Part shown: positions 1 to 17,901 of the stretch, piece after piece
Layout: each line of letters begins with the position of its first letter
Position numbering within the stretch: the first letter of the stretch is position 1
Source: Methylobacterium sp. B4
GTDB lineage: Bacteria > Pseudomonadota > Alphaproteobacteria > Rhizobiales > Beijerinckiaceae
NCBI RefSeq assembly: GCF_003201865.1
Contig: NZ_QJJJ01000006.1
Coordinates: 124,001 to 188,000 of the forward strand
DNA length: 64,000 bases
Reading direction: 5' to 3'
Made by a program: the position numbers and the translations under genes
The notes under the pieces: model-generated
What the model saw: the letters and a program-made list of their open reading frames with translations, nothing else
Database searches by the model: none
What the model was told of the DNA's origin: nothing

Positions 1-1328
<1,328 letters not shown>

Positions 1329-1360
1329 GTCGCCTCCGCCTCACGGCAATCACGACAAGA

Positions 1361-1392
1361 AGAGCGCGGTCCCCCGGGGCCGCGCTCTTTTC
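1361..1392 (+). terminator. Rho-independent terminator of pnp
   Basis: Perfect 9-bp stem (1361-1369 pairing with 1380-1388) with a GC-rich loop, followed by a short T run, 33 bases after the pnp stop. Confidence 0.85.
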
Positions 1393-1481
1393 ATTTGGCG
1401 GCCGGGCCGCGACGGGCACCCGCCTTACCGTGCCGGCTGAGCAGCCGCTCCACTTGCCATTTTTCAATAAGGATTTTTCTC

Positions 1482-1556
1482 TTTTGGAATAATCAAAATC
1501 TATGAAGAGGAGCCTCGGATTACGGCCAAGCTTCCCCCGTCTATTCTAATAAAATA
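1482..1556 (+). promoter_or_regulatory. Possible iron-responsive operator region of the TonB receptor gene
   Basis: This upstream stretch is much more AT-rich than its surroundings. It holds TTTTGGAATAATCAAAA (1482-1498), an inverted repeat with 5-bp arms that resembles a degenerate Irr box (ICE consensus TTTAGAATAATTCTAAA), and a second imperfect palindrome TATTCTAATAAAATA (1542-1556) that contains an ICE half-site. A strong ribosome binding site (AAGGGGGGAA) follows before ATG 1570. Control by Irr or another iron regulator is inference from motif resemblance and from the gene's role. Confidence 0.4.
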
Positions 1557-1569
1557 AGGGGGGAATTTT

Positions 1570-3837
1570 ATGAGTGATGCCCGCGGGAGCCGTGGCGTTC
1601 TTCTGTTGCGATTGCTTGGCTCGGTCGCCTGCGCGAGTCTCTGCGCCGCGTTCATCCATCCCGCGCAAGCACAAGTCAGCGACATCAACACCGGCCTTCC
1701 GACCGCCCAGGCGGTGCATCACCTGCCCCCTTCCGCCTCGGTCCAGGGCATCACCCTCGACATGATCAGCGTGGCCGGCTCCGGCCTCGGGCGGGGCGTC
1801 GTGGTCGACAGCTCCGGCTCACAGGTCGGCTATGTCGCCCAGCGCCTGCGCTCCGCCACCAAGACCGATACGCCGCTGATCGACACGCCGCAGGCGATCT
1901 CGGTGGTGACGCAGGCGCAGATCCGCGACCAGAACGTTCAGAGCATCGGCGAGGCCCTGCGCTACGTGCCCGGCGTCGCCATCGCCCAGGGCGAGGGCCA
2001 CCGCGACGAGATCCTGATCCGCGGCCAGCGCACGACGGCCGACTTCTTCGTCAACGGCATCCGCGACGACGCGCGCTACTTCCGCGACCTCTACAACACC
2101 CAGCGCATCGAGGTCTTGAAAGGTCCCAACGCGATGATCTTCGGCCGCGGCGGCGGCGGCGGCATCGTCAACCGCGTGCTCAAGGAGGCCGACGGCTCCT
2201 CCGTCCGCGAGGTGCTGGTGCAGGGCGGGCAGTTCGCGAACAAGCGCATGGCGGTCGATCTCGGCGACCGCGTCTCCGACACCGTCTTCTTCCGCATGAA
2301 CGGCGTGTTCGAGGACACGGCGACCTACCGCGACTTCATCGACATCCGCCGCTACGGCGTGAACCCGACGATGACCTTCCTGCTCGGGCCGCAGACAACC
2401 CTGCGCCTCTCCTACGAATTCTTCTCCGACAACCGCATCGCCGACCGCGGCATCCCCTCGCAGTTCGGGCGCCCCTGGCGCTATCGTGAGAACACCGGCA
2501 CGCTGTTCGGCGCGCCCTTCATCTCGAACGGCTTCGTCGATGCCCATATCGGCAACGCGCAGCTCGACCACGTCTTCGAGAGCGGCGTCGTGATGCGCAG
2601 CCAGACGCGGATCGCCGACTACGCGAAGTACCATCAGAACGCCTACCCCAACAGTCCGGTCAGTGCCGACGAGACCTCGTTCGTGATGCGCGGCTACGGC
2701 AGCCAGACCGACCGCACGAACACCTTCAACCAGACCGACTTCACCTACAAGTTCAACACCGGACCGCTTACCCACACCGTGGTGGCCGGCCTGGAACTCG
2801 GTTTTCAGGAAGGGATCGACTTTAGGCGCGACTTCATCTGGAATTCGACCGGCACCCGCGATCTCCTCGTCAATCCCTTCGCGCCGACCACGACCGAGGG
2901 GGCGACCCTCCGAAATCTCGCTTCGGGTCGAAACAACACCTATCGGCTCGGCGTCTTCTCTGCCTTTGCCCAGGACCAGATCGAGATCGACGAGCATCTG
3001 CAGTTCATCGTCGGCGCGCGCTTCGATCGCTTCGATTTTCAATCGCGCGACCGACGTCCCGACGCCGCGACCGGCCTTCCGGCCCAACCGAACAGCCGCA
3101 TCGACAATCTCGTCTCGCCACGGGTCGGCGTCGTGGTGAAACCGCTGCCCAATCTGGCCTTCTACGGCAGCTACTCGGTGTCCTTCCTGCCGAGCGCGGG
3201 TGATCAGTTCCGCGTGCTGGATCCGACAACCGCCTTGTCCGCCCCTGAGCGGTTCGAGAACGCGGAAATCGGCGTGAAATACGAGATCACGCCGGCCTTG
3301 ATCCTCACCGCTGCGCTGTTCAACCTCGATCGCGACAACCAGCCGATCCCGTCATCCACCGAAGCGGGCTTCTCCGCCGGCCCGGGCAAGACGAACACCC
3401 GGGGCGCCGAGATCGGCATCACCGGCTATGCGACCGACTGGTGGCAGATCTCCGGCGGCTACGCCTATACCGAGCCGCGCATCGTCGCCGACATCGATGA
3501 CGACGGCGACGTGATCCGGGCCGGCAACCTCGTCGGCGGCGTTCCGCTCAACACCTTCAGCCTGTGGAACAAGTTCGACATCGGCGAGCGATTTTCCGTC
3601 GGCGTGGGCTACCTCTACCAGGACGCCAGCTTCGCATCGTCGGACAACTCGGTGCGCCTGCCGAGCTTCTCGCGCTTCGATGCCGGCGTGTTCTACGAGT
3701 TCAGCGAGAGCATGCGCGCACAGGTCAACATCGAGAACCTGTTCGACCGGCGCTACGTCATCTCCGCGCATAACAACAACAACATCCTGCCCGGCGCGCC
3801 GCGCACCGTGCGCTTCCAATTGATCGCGCGCTTCTGA
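1570..3837 (+). CDS. TonB-dependent catecholate-type siderophore receptor
   Basis: Outer-membrane gated channel for ferric siderophore uptake, powered by TonB-ExbBD. 755 aa. Signal peptide about 1-35 ending in AQA. The plug domain (about residues 85-210) contains TDTPLIDTPQAISVVT and RIEVLKGPNAMIFGRG. A 22-strand barrel follows and ends in a terminal Phe (FQLIARF), as outer-membrane proteins do. There is no N-terminal STN signalling domain, so it is probably not a FecA-type transducer. Overall it resembles Fiu-like receptors (for example NLFDRRYVISAHNNNN near the end). The start is fixed by the strong RBS at 1556-1565. No siderophore biosynthesis or TonB genes lie nearby. The substrate cannot be read from sequence. 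Confidence 0.93.
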   Translation: MSDARGSRGVLLLRLLGSVACASLCAAFIHPAQAQVSDINTGLPTAQAVHHLPPSASVQGITLDMISVAGSGLGRGVVVDSSGSQVGYVAQRLRSATKTDTPLIDTPQAISVVTQAQIRDQNVQSIGEALRYVPGVAIAQGEGHRDEILIRGQRTTADFFVNGIRDDARYFRDLYNTQRIEVLKGPNAMIFGRGGGGGIVNRVLKEADGSSVREVLVQGGQFANKRMAVDLGDRVSDTVFFRMNGVFEDTATYRDFIDIRRYGVNPTMTFLLGPQTTLRLSYEFFSDNRIADRGIPSQFGRPWRYRENTGTLFGAPFISNGFVDAHIGNAQLDHVFESGVVMRSQTRIADYAKYHQNAYPNSPVSADETSFVMRGYGSQTDRTNTFNQTDFTYKFNTGPLTHTVVAGLELGFQEGIDFRRDFIWNSTGTRDLLVNPFAPTTTEGATLRNLASGRNNTYRLGVFSAFAQDQIEIDEHLQFIVGARFDRFDFQSRDRRPDAATGLPAQPNSRIDNLVSPRVGVVVKPLPNLAFYGSYSVSFLPSAGDQFRVLDPTTALSAPERFENAEIGVKYEITPALILTAALFNLDRDNQPIPSSTEAGFSAGPGKTNTRGAEIGITGYATDWWQISGGYAYTEPRIVADIDDDGDVIRAGNLVGGVPLNTFSLWNKFDIGERFSVGVGYLYQDASFASSDNSVRLPSFSRFDAGVFYEFSESMRAQVNIENLFDRRYVISAHNNNNILPGAPRTVRFQLIARF

Positions 3838-3921
3838 GGGCCGAGACTTCCTCGGTCGCGCGCCCTCGCCTAACACCGGGACGACGCCCGCCGCGCGGGT
3901 GCCTCGCCCCGGAGCCCGCCG

Positions 3922-4563
3922 ATGTCCGACGACCTCGTCTTCTATACCCACCCGATGTCCCGCGGCCGGATCGTGCGCTGGATGCTGGAGGAGGTCGGCG
4001 CGCCCTACCGCACGGAAATCCTCGGCTACGGCACCTCCATGAAGGCGCCGGCCTACCGGGCGATCAACCCGATGGGGAAGGTGCCGGCGCTGCGCCACGG
4101 GGAGACGGTGGTGACGGAATGCGCCGCGATCCTCGCCTATCTCGCCGACGCCTTCCCACAGGCCGGGCTCGCCCCTGAGCCGGGCTACCGCGACCGCGGT
4201 CCCTATTACCGCTGGCTGTTCTTCTGCGCCGGCCCGCTCGAGGCGGCGGTGACGAACGGGGCGCTCAAGGTGAGCGTGCCCGACGACCCGCGCATGCAGG
4301 GCATGGTCGGCTACGGCAGCCTGGAGGCCGTGCTCGATGCGCTCGAAGGCGCCGTCTCAGGCGTCGCGTTCGTGGCCGGGGACCGCTTCGGCGCCGCCGA
4401 CCTCTACCTCGCCGCGCATCTCGGCTGGGGTATGCAGTTCGGCACCATCCCGAAGCGGCCCGCCTTCGAGGCCTATGCCGGGCGCCACGCCGCGCGTCCC
4501 GCCGCCGTGCGGGCGCGGGAGATCGACGATCGCCTGCTCGCCGAGGCCGGAACCGCTGCTTGA
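3922..4563 (+). CDS. Glutathione S-transferase family protein
   Basis: Cytosolic GST fold, 213 aa, the usual length. The N-terminal thioredoxin-like domain opens LVFYTHPMSRGRIVRWMLEE with a Ser in the active-site loop, followed by the cis-Pro region NPMGKVPALRHG and the glutathione-binding TECAAIL. The C-terminal half is the helical domain with FVAGDRFGAADLYLAAHL. The electrophilic substrate is unknown. It lies 84 bases after the TonB receptor gene on the same strand, so co-transcription is possible but nothing functional links them. An 8-bp hairpin (4577-4584 with 4594-4601), without a T run, follows the stop. Confidence 0.9.
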   Translation: MSDDLVFYTHPMSRGRIVRWMLEEVGAPYRTEILGYGTSMKAPAYRAINPMGKVPALRHGETVVTECAAILAYLADAFPQAGLAPEPGYRDRGPYYRWLFFCAGPLEAAVTNGALKVSVPDDPRMQGMVGYGSLEAVLDALEGAVSGVAFVAGDRFGAADLYLAAHLGWGMQFGTIPKRPAFEAYAGRHAARPAAVRAREIDDRLLAEAGTAA

Positions 4564-4761
4564 TACCATTCGGCCGGGAAGCCGCCCGAGGGTCGGCTTC
4601 CATGCGTCCGGCGGACGCCCGCCGCCCCGCGTGCGTGGGGGCAACCGGCGATGAGGGCTCATCATCGCCGGTCGGTCCGAGCCGCCTTTGCACGGAACGG
4701 CGCCGCCCGCCCCGCGTTCGCCCCGCGAACCCGAACGGGCGTCAAGAAGGAACCCACTTCC

Positions 4762-4995
4762 GTGAACGAGATGATCGAGGACATTTTCTCCGGCGAGCCG
4801 AACCTGAGCATGACCGAGCGGGCGGTCTCCGTCGCGCTCGGGCTCGGCATCGCCGCCGCGGCGGCCCAGCCCCGGCCGAACAAGCTCCTGAGCCTCGCTG
4901 CCCTGGTGGTCGGCGTCGGGCTGGCCGTGCGCGGCGCCACCGGCCATTGCGCCGTGAAGGCGGTCACCGCGGGCGGGCGCGATCTGACGGGCTGA
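4762..4995 (+). CDS. Small DUF2892-like membrane protein
   Basis: A 77-aa protein if read from GTG 4762, which is preceded by AAGAAGGA (4745-4752). The frame is open further upstream, but residues encoded there are Arg-rich and look non-coding. It contains two hydrophobic segments (ERAVSVALGLGIAAAAA and LLSLAALVVGVGLAVRG) and ends with GHCAVKAV, a pattern like the TGHCP motif of DUF2892/YgaP-type inner-membrane proteins. Function unknown. The assignment to DUF2892 rests on the two-helix plan and the GHC motif. Confidence 0.7.
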   Translation: MNEMIEDIFSGEPNLSMTERAVSVALGLGIAAAAAQPRPNKLLSLAALVVGVGLAVRGATGHCAVKAVTAGGRDLTG

Positions 4996-5058
4996 GCCCT
5001 GAAGCCGGCCGCAACGATCGGCGGGGCTTCGGCTGCCGCCGATCGGCAGAAGATTGAA

Positions 5059-5096
5059 CGAAGAAAGGGCGCTCCTCGCGGAGCGCCCTTTCTTCG
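5059..5096. terminator. Bidirectional terminator
   Basis: Perfect 17-bp stem (5059-5075 with 5080-5096) around a TCGC loop, with T-rich flanks on both strands. It sits between two convergent genes (DUF2892 on plus, GlsB-like on minus). Confidence 0.9.
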
Positions 5097-5114
5097 TTGG
5101 AAGGTTTTCGAGGA

Positions 5115-5381
5115 TCAGAGCGAGCGGCTGCTGGTCCGGCCGGCGATGAAGCCGTAGATCGCGAGCACGACGCAGGCGCCGACGATGGAGCCGATGAAGC
5201 GTGCGCCCTCGTTGGGCCCGTACCAGCCGACCGCCTGACCGATGAAGGTGGCGACGAAGGCGCCGACGATGCCGAGGATCGTCGTCATGATGAAGCCGGC
5301 GGGCTCCTTGTCACCGGGCATGATGAACTTGGCGATGACGCCGGCCACGAAGCCGATGATGATGGTCCAGAGAATTTCCAT
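5115..5381 (-). CDS. GlsB/YeaQ/YmgE-family membrane protein
   Basis: 88-aa, very hydrophobic protein with three predicted membrane segments (WTIIIGFVAGVIAKFI, ILGIVGAFVATFIGQ, IGSIVGACVVLAIYGFIAG). It carries the family hallmarks GxxAGxIAKFIMPG and a Gly-rich third helix (transglycosylase-associated protein family). It is thought to be an inner-membrane stress-response protein; its mechanism is not known. The start at 5381 gives the family length and has GGAG upstream; the frame stays open to 5633, but that extension looks non-coding. Confidence 0.9.
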   Translation of the reverse strand: MEILWTIIIGFVAGVIAKFIMPGDKEPAGFIMTTILGIVGAFVATFIGQAVGWYGPNEGARFIGSIVGACVVLAIYGFIAGRTSSRSL

Positions 5382-5625
5382 GTGGCTCCAACCCCGAAAA
5401 GCGTCTTCGACCTGTAAATCAGGCCGGAAGACTTGGCCGTATTCGTGGGACAAACGCGCGAGTGACGAAGCCGGTTGCCTCGCGAATCGTGCGAAGACGC
5501 AAAAAATGCGCACGCGCGGCGTCAGCCCACGGGGTCCGACGCGGGCAGCCATTTCACCCTCTTTACGCGGAACCGTCCCCGGCGGCAGAAGGGTCCGCCT
5601 TCCAACGAATCGAGACCAGCACCCC

Positions 5626-5985
5626 ATGACCATCGAACGCTACGAGACCGGCCCCCGCATGAGCCAAGCGGTGGCCCACGGCGACCTCGTCTTCCTGGCG
5701 GGACAGGTGGCCGCCGACGTGGTCGGCACCGGGGTGACGGCCCAGACGCAGCAGATCCTGGAGCAGATCGACCGGCTGCTGATGCAGGCGGGCAGCGACA
5801 AGTCCCGCATCCTCTCGGCGACGATCTACCTCGCCGAGATCGGCGGCTTCGCTGAGATGAACGCGGCCTGGGATGCCTGGGTCGACAAGGAAAACCCGCC
5901 CGCCCGCGCCACCGTGGAAGCCCGGCTCGTCGCGCCGGAATACCTCGTGGAGATCGCCGTCACCGCCGCGCGAGGCAAATCGTGA
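5626..5985 (+). CDS. RidA family (YjgF/YER057c) protein
   Basis: 119-aa small enzyme. RidA proteins hydrolyse reactive enamine/imine intermediates released by PLP enzymes. Family features: GDLVFLAGQVAAD, the subunit-interface stretch TQQILEQIDRLLMQAG, and PARATVEARLVAPEYLVEI, which contains the conserved Arg of the active site (in the RxxV-type context). The ATG at 5626 is chosen because it gives normal RidA length. The stop TGA overlaps the start of the next gene by 4 bases (GTGA), so the two are probably translationally coupled. The family is broad; a strict RidA versus subgroup role is undecided. Confidence 0.9.
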   Translation: MTIERYETGPRMSQAVAHGDLVFLAGQVAADVVGTGVTAQTQQILEQIDRLLMQAGSDKSRILSATIYLAEIGGFAEMNAAWDAWVDKENPPARATVEARLVAPEYLVEIAVTAARGKS

Positions 5986-7085
5986 TCCGGCGGCGCCTGC
6001 TGGGAGGGCTCGCCGCCCTCCCCCTCCTCCTCGCGGCTTTCGGCGGCGCGAGCGCTCAGGAGCGCGTCGTCAACATCTACAACTGGTCGGACTACATCGA
6101 CCCGAAGGTGCTCGACGACTTCACGAAGGCGACGGGGATCAAGGTCGTCTACGACACCTACGACAACAACGAGATCCTCGAGACGAAGCTTCTGGCCGGC
6201 AAGTCCGGCTACGACATCGTCGTGCCGTCGGGCCCGTTCCTGCAGCGCCTGATCAAGGCGGGCGTGTTCCTGCCCCTCGACAAGAGCAAGATCCCCAACC
6301 TCAAGCACGCTTGGCCCGAGATCAGCAATCGGCTCCAGGCCTACGATCCCGGCAACACCTTCGCCGTCGATTACATGTGGGGCACCACCGGCATCGGCGT
6401 GAACGTGAGCGCCGTGCGCGAGCGCCTGGGAGCCAACGCGGCCCTCAACAGCTGGAGCCTCGTGCTCAACCCGAGCTCCATGGCCAAGCTCAAGGAATGC
6501 GGGGTGATGCTCCTCGATTCCCCCGAGGACCTGATTCCGTCGATCCTGCCCTTCTACGGCTACAAGTCCGATTCGAAGCGCTGGGACGACATCACCTCCG
6601 TGACCGACGCGCTCTACAAGGTCCGCGGCGCGGTGCGGAAGTTCCACTCCTCGGAATACGTCAACGGGCTCGCCAACGGCGATCTCTGCCTCGCGGTCGG
6701 CTATTCCGGCGACGTGATGCAGGCCAAGAAGCGCGCCGAGGAATCGAAGAACGGGGTCGAGGTCGCCTACTTCATCCCCAAGGAGGGGGCGCTGATGTGG
6801 TTCGACGCCTTCGCGATCCCGAAGGACGCGGCCCATCCGGGCGAGGCCCACGCCTTCATCGACTACATGATGCGACCCGAGGTGGCGGCAGCCAACACCA
6901 ACTTCGTCTCTTACGCCAACGGCAACCTCGCCTCGCAGAAGTTCGTGAAGCCCGAGATCATGAGCAATCCCGGCATCTACCCGGACGACGCGACCCTGCA
7001 GCGCCTCTCCGTCAACACGGCCTGGAACGACTCGACCCAGCGCTTCGTCACCCGGGCCTGGACGCGGGTGCGCACGGGCCGGTGA
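5982..7085 (+). CDS. Polyamine ABC transporter substrate-binding protein (PotF/PotD-like)
   Basis: 367-aa periplasmic binding protein for putrescine/spermidine-type ligands. Signal peptide about 1-25 (RRRLLGGLAALPLLLAAFGG, cleavage near ASA-QE). The mature protein opens VVNIYNWSDYIDPKVLDDF, the PotD/PotF hallmark, followed by YDTYDNNEILETKL and SGYDIVVPSG; the aromatic residues of these segments line the polyamine site in characterised homologues. GTG start overlapping the ridA-family stop by 4 bases. No permease or ATPase gene is adjacent, so it must work with components encoded elsewhere or act as an orphan sensor/binding protein. Followed by a strong terminator. Confidence 0.92.
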   Translation: MIRRRLLGGLAALPLLLAAFGGASAQERVVNIYNWSDYIDPKVLDDFTKATGIKVVYDTYDNNEILETKLLAGKSGYDIVVPSGPFLQRLIKAGVFLPLDKSKIPNLKHAWPEISNRLQAYDPGNTFAVDYMWGTTGIGVNVSAVRERLGANAALNSWSLVLNPSSMAKLKECGVMLLDSPEDLIPSILPFYGYKSDSKRWDDITSVTDALYKVRGAVRKFHSSEYVNGLANGDLCLAVGYSGDVMQAKKRAEESKNGVEVAYFIPKEGALMWFDAFAIPKDAAHPGEAHAFIDYMMRPEVAAANTNFVSYANGNLASQKFVKPEIMSNPGIYPDDATLQRLSVNTAWNDSTQRFVTRAWTRVRTGR

Positions 7086-7210
7086 ACCGGAACGGGATCG
7101 CCTGGACTGAGGGCGCGATCCCGATCGTCGGCTCAGGGTGAAACGCGGGCGCTGCGAGGCCGGCCCGCAAGTTCGCGGTACGGCGGCGCGTCGAGGGCTC
7201 CGCGCTCCAC

Positions 7211-7248
7211 GAAAAAGGCCCCGGCTCTCGCGAGCCGGGGCCTTTTTC
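7211..7248. terminator. Bidirectional terminator between the binding-protein gene and rpoC
   Basis: Perfect 17-bp stem (7211-7227 with 7232-7248), TCGC loop, with A5 on the left and T5 on the right, so it can serve both the plus-strand gene ending at 7085 and rpoC ending at 7301 on minus. Confidence 0.9.
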
Positions 7249-7300
7249 GTGTCCGCCCTCCCCGCCCGCGAGCGCGGACGGGTAGGGATCGTTCCAGAGC

Positions 7301-11518
<4,218 letters not shown>

Positions 11519-11646
11519 GATCCGCTCCTTGCTCGCCGGCTGCCCCGCGCCTGGGCAGTCACGGCTTGATCCTCATGGCGCCGCGCCCGTCCGGAGCGCC
11601 GCTGGCCGTCTTCGTCTCTCGGAAGGCCCCACCCCTTCCCGCTCGA

Positions 11647-11680
11647 CCGCGGCGGCACCCGGTGAGGGGCGCCGCCGCGG
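11647..11680 (-). other. Hairpin in the rpoB-rpoC spacer
   Basis: Perfect 10-bp stem (11647-11656 with 11671-11680), 14-base loop, 16 bases past the rpoB stop. There is no T run, so it is more likely an mRNA processing or stabilising hairpin than a terminator. The rest of the 178-base spacer shows no ORF. Confidence 0.5.
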
Positions 11681-11696
11681 GAGGTGATGCGGGTCG

Positions 11697-15827
<4,131 letters not shown>

Positions 15828-15997
15828 GAGACCTCGCTCCACCACCTCAGCGTAGGGTGCCCGGGGAAGGCGGACCGCCTCCCATCACCGGGCTCGAAGG
15901 GCCGTCCCGCCGGACGATCAGCCCACCCGAACCGAATTCGTCTCCGTTCGCCGCCCATTCCCGCCCTCAGGAACGACGGCCGCCCGAAGCAGCGTTA

Positions 15998-16082
15998 GCC
16001 CGCGAGCCGGAGCCCGCGGGCGTCTGGCCGGCGCAGCCCCGGGGGACTGCGCCGGATCCGATGGGCCGGGAAACGGCCCATC
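15998..16082 (-). other. Triple hairpin in the rplL-rpoB spacer (attenuator or processing region)
   Basis: Three consecutive stems on the transcript, in order from rplL: 16060-16068 with 16074-16082 (9 bp, perfect, 6 bases after the rplL stop); 16028-16036 with 16047-16055 (9 bp); 15998-16004 with 16015-16021 (7 bp). There is no T run after any of them. In E. coli this same spacer holds a partial terminator and an RNase III site; an equivalent role here is inference. Confidence 0.55.
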
Positions 16083-16088
16083 GACGGA

Positions 16089-16469
<381 letters not shown>

Positions 16470-16527
16470 GTGTCAGTTCCTTCACGTATATCGGTTTGAA
16501 CGGGTCGGTTTGTAAGGGGGAAACGGC

Positions 16528-17046
16528 TCAGGCCGCTTCGTCCTTCTTGGCATAGGCCCCGAACACGCGGGCGAGCTTGGCCGCCGGCGCGTTGACGACC
16601 TGGGCGATCTTGGTCGCGGGAGCCTGGACGAGGCCCACGATCTTGGCGCGCAGTTCGTCGAGGGACGGAAGCGAGGCGAGGGCCTTCACGCCGTCCGGGT
16701 TCAGGGCAGTCGTTCCCATCGCGCCGCCGAGAATCACGAGCTTGTCGTTCGTCTTGGCGAAATCCACCGCAACCTTGGCGGCCGCGACCGGATCGCTCGA
16801 GTAAGCGAGCAGGGTCGGGCCTTTCAGGAGGGGCTTGATGGAAGCGACGTCCGTGCCATCGAGAGCGATGCTGGCGAGCCGGTTCTTGGCGACCTTCACG
16901 GTGGCGCCGGCCTGCTTCATCTGCGAGCGCAGCTTCTGCATGTCGGCGACCGTGAGGCCCTTGTAGTGGGCCACGACGACGACGGCGCTTGAGTCGAACA
17001 CGCCGTTGAGCGTCGAGACGAGATCAGCTTTTGCTGTCCTGTCCAC
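16528..17046 (-). CDS. rplJ: 50S ribosomal protein L10
   Basis: 172 aa from GTG 17046 ([17 protein letters not shown]), the start that matches the family N-terminus and has GGAGAG just upstream. The frame stays open for 36 more codons, but these read as Arg-rich noise. L10 anchors L7/L12 dimers on 23S rRNA and, in E. coli, represses its own operon by binding the mRNA leader. Characteristic segments: [19 protein letters not shown] and [13 protein letters not shown]. The C-terminal helix ([19 protein letters not shown]) binds L12. First gene of this transcription unit because rplK-rplA lie 21 kb away. Confidence 0.98.
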   Translation of the reverse strand: MDRTAKADLVSTLNGVFDSSAVVVVAHYKGLTVADMQKLRSQMKQAGATVKVAKNRLASIALDGTDVASIKPLLKGPTLLAYSSDPVAAAKVAVDFAKTNDKLVILGGAMGTTALNPDGVKALASLPSLDELRAKIVGLVQAPATKIAQVVNAPAAKLARVFGAYAKKDEAA

Positions 17047-17461
17047 TGGTGCTCTCTCCGGTTGGCGGAACCTGAGGCAGGTCCGCCGGTTGCACTTGCC
17101 GCCCGGAACGGATCTCGGCGTGAAGCCGGAACCGTCGCCCGGGCGACGTCTCACGGCCCTGTCCCCTTGAAGCGCCGGATGAGGCCCCTCGCGGGTGAGA
17201 TTGGTTCGAACCGATGCCTCCCCCCGGTGCCTGGCGGCCCCGAAGCGAGGTGCGAAAAAATTCGGTCTTCCCCGTCTGTGCAGGCTGTCGCCGATTAAGC
17301 CGGTTGCCCAGCGCCTGCAGTCTCGGACAGGACATAGCCGGAAACGGCGCTCAGAGCGGCTGCCCCGAGACCCTTCCGGCCATCGCCGCCCGGTTGCCCG
17401 GGCGACATCTCGAACGGAAACCGACCGATTGGTCGATCCCTTCCAATGGGTGAATTCGTGG
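17047..17461 (-). promoter_or_regulatory. Long 5' leader of the rplJL-rpoBC transcript
   Basis: About 415 bases between the predicted start point and rplJ, with no coding frame that looks real. A strong hairpin (GGCGGACCTG pairing with CAGGTTCCGCC through a one-base bulge) lies just upstream of the RBS, and a 16-base perfect palindrome occurs at 17133-17148. An L10 or L10-L12 autoregulatory leader is the natural reading by analogy with other bacteria, but no specific L10 kink-turn motif was confirmed. Confidence 0.5.
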
Positions 17462-17468
17462 AGCGCGG

Positions 17469-17497
17469 TCTATAGCGGCGTGCAAGCCGCCTGCCAA
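17469..17497 (-). promoter_or_regulatory. Sigma-70 type promoter for rplJL-rpoBC
   Basis: On the minus strand: -35 TTGGCA (17497-17492), exactly 17 bases, -10 TATAGA (17474-17469). Both hexamers differ from consensus by little and the spacing is ideal. A perfect 8-bp hairpin (17505-17512 with 17519-17526) sits directly upstream. Confidence 0.65.
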
Positions 17498-17735
17498 GTC
17501 CCGGCCTGCGACTTTTCCGTCGCAGGCAAGATCGCAAGCACAATCGCAGCGGGATCGCGGGCACGGCACGGATCGGCCGTCCCCTCTCCCCCCAGCACCG
17601 CGCCTCTTCACCCCGCATTCACCCTGCCGGCCTCCGCCCGGGCGCCCCTTCGGTCCATGTGCGCCGGCGCATGCCCGCCCGCTCCGAACCGGGCCTAAAC
17701 CGCCGCGCTTCGAAGCGTGAGAGTTGGTCAGGGCG

Positions 17736-17885
17736 ATGTCCCCGAAGGTGTTGCTGGCGCTGGTCGTGCTCGTCCTCGTTCTGGACGGCCACCTGCCCGG
17801 GATGCGCGAATTGCGCAACCCGGACGCCGAGGGCGGCAAGGGCGCGGGCCGCGCCGCCCTCGTGTCGAAGCGCGCCGGGACCTGA
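17736..17885 (+). CDS. Possible 49-aa protein with a single hydrophobic segment
   Basis: ATG 17736 to TGA 17885. The product starts MSPKVLLALVVLVLVLDGH, a hydrophobic segment that could be a membrane anchor or uncleaved signal, and continues with a Gly/Arg-rich 30-residue tail. A weak purine stretch (GGTCAGGG) precedes the start. No family recognised. It lies between the rplJ promoter and a porin gene that converges on it. It could be spurious. Confidence 0.35.
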   Translation: MSPKVLLALVVLVLVLDGHLPGMRELRNPDAEGGKGAGRAALVSKRAGT

Positions 17886-17901
17886 AGCCCCGGCCCCCGG
17901 C

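Noticed and set aside
17200..17216. GGTTCGAACC resembling a tRNA T-arm in the rplJ leader
   Set aside because: The loop would be 6 not 7 bases and there is no matching acceptor, D or anticodon arm on either strand.
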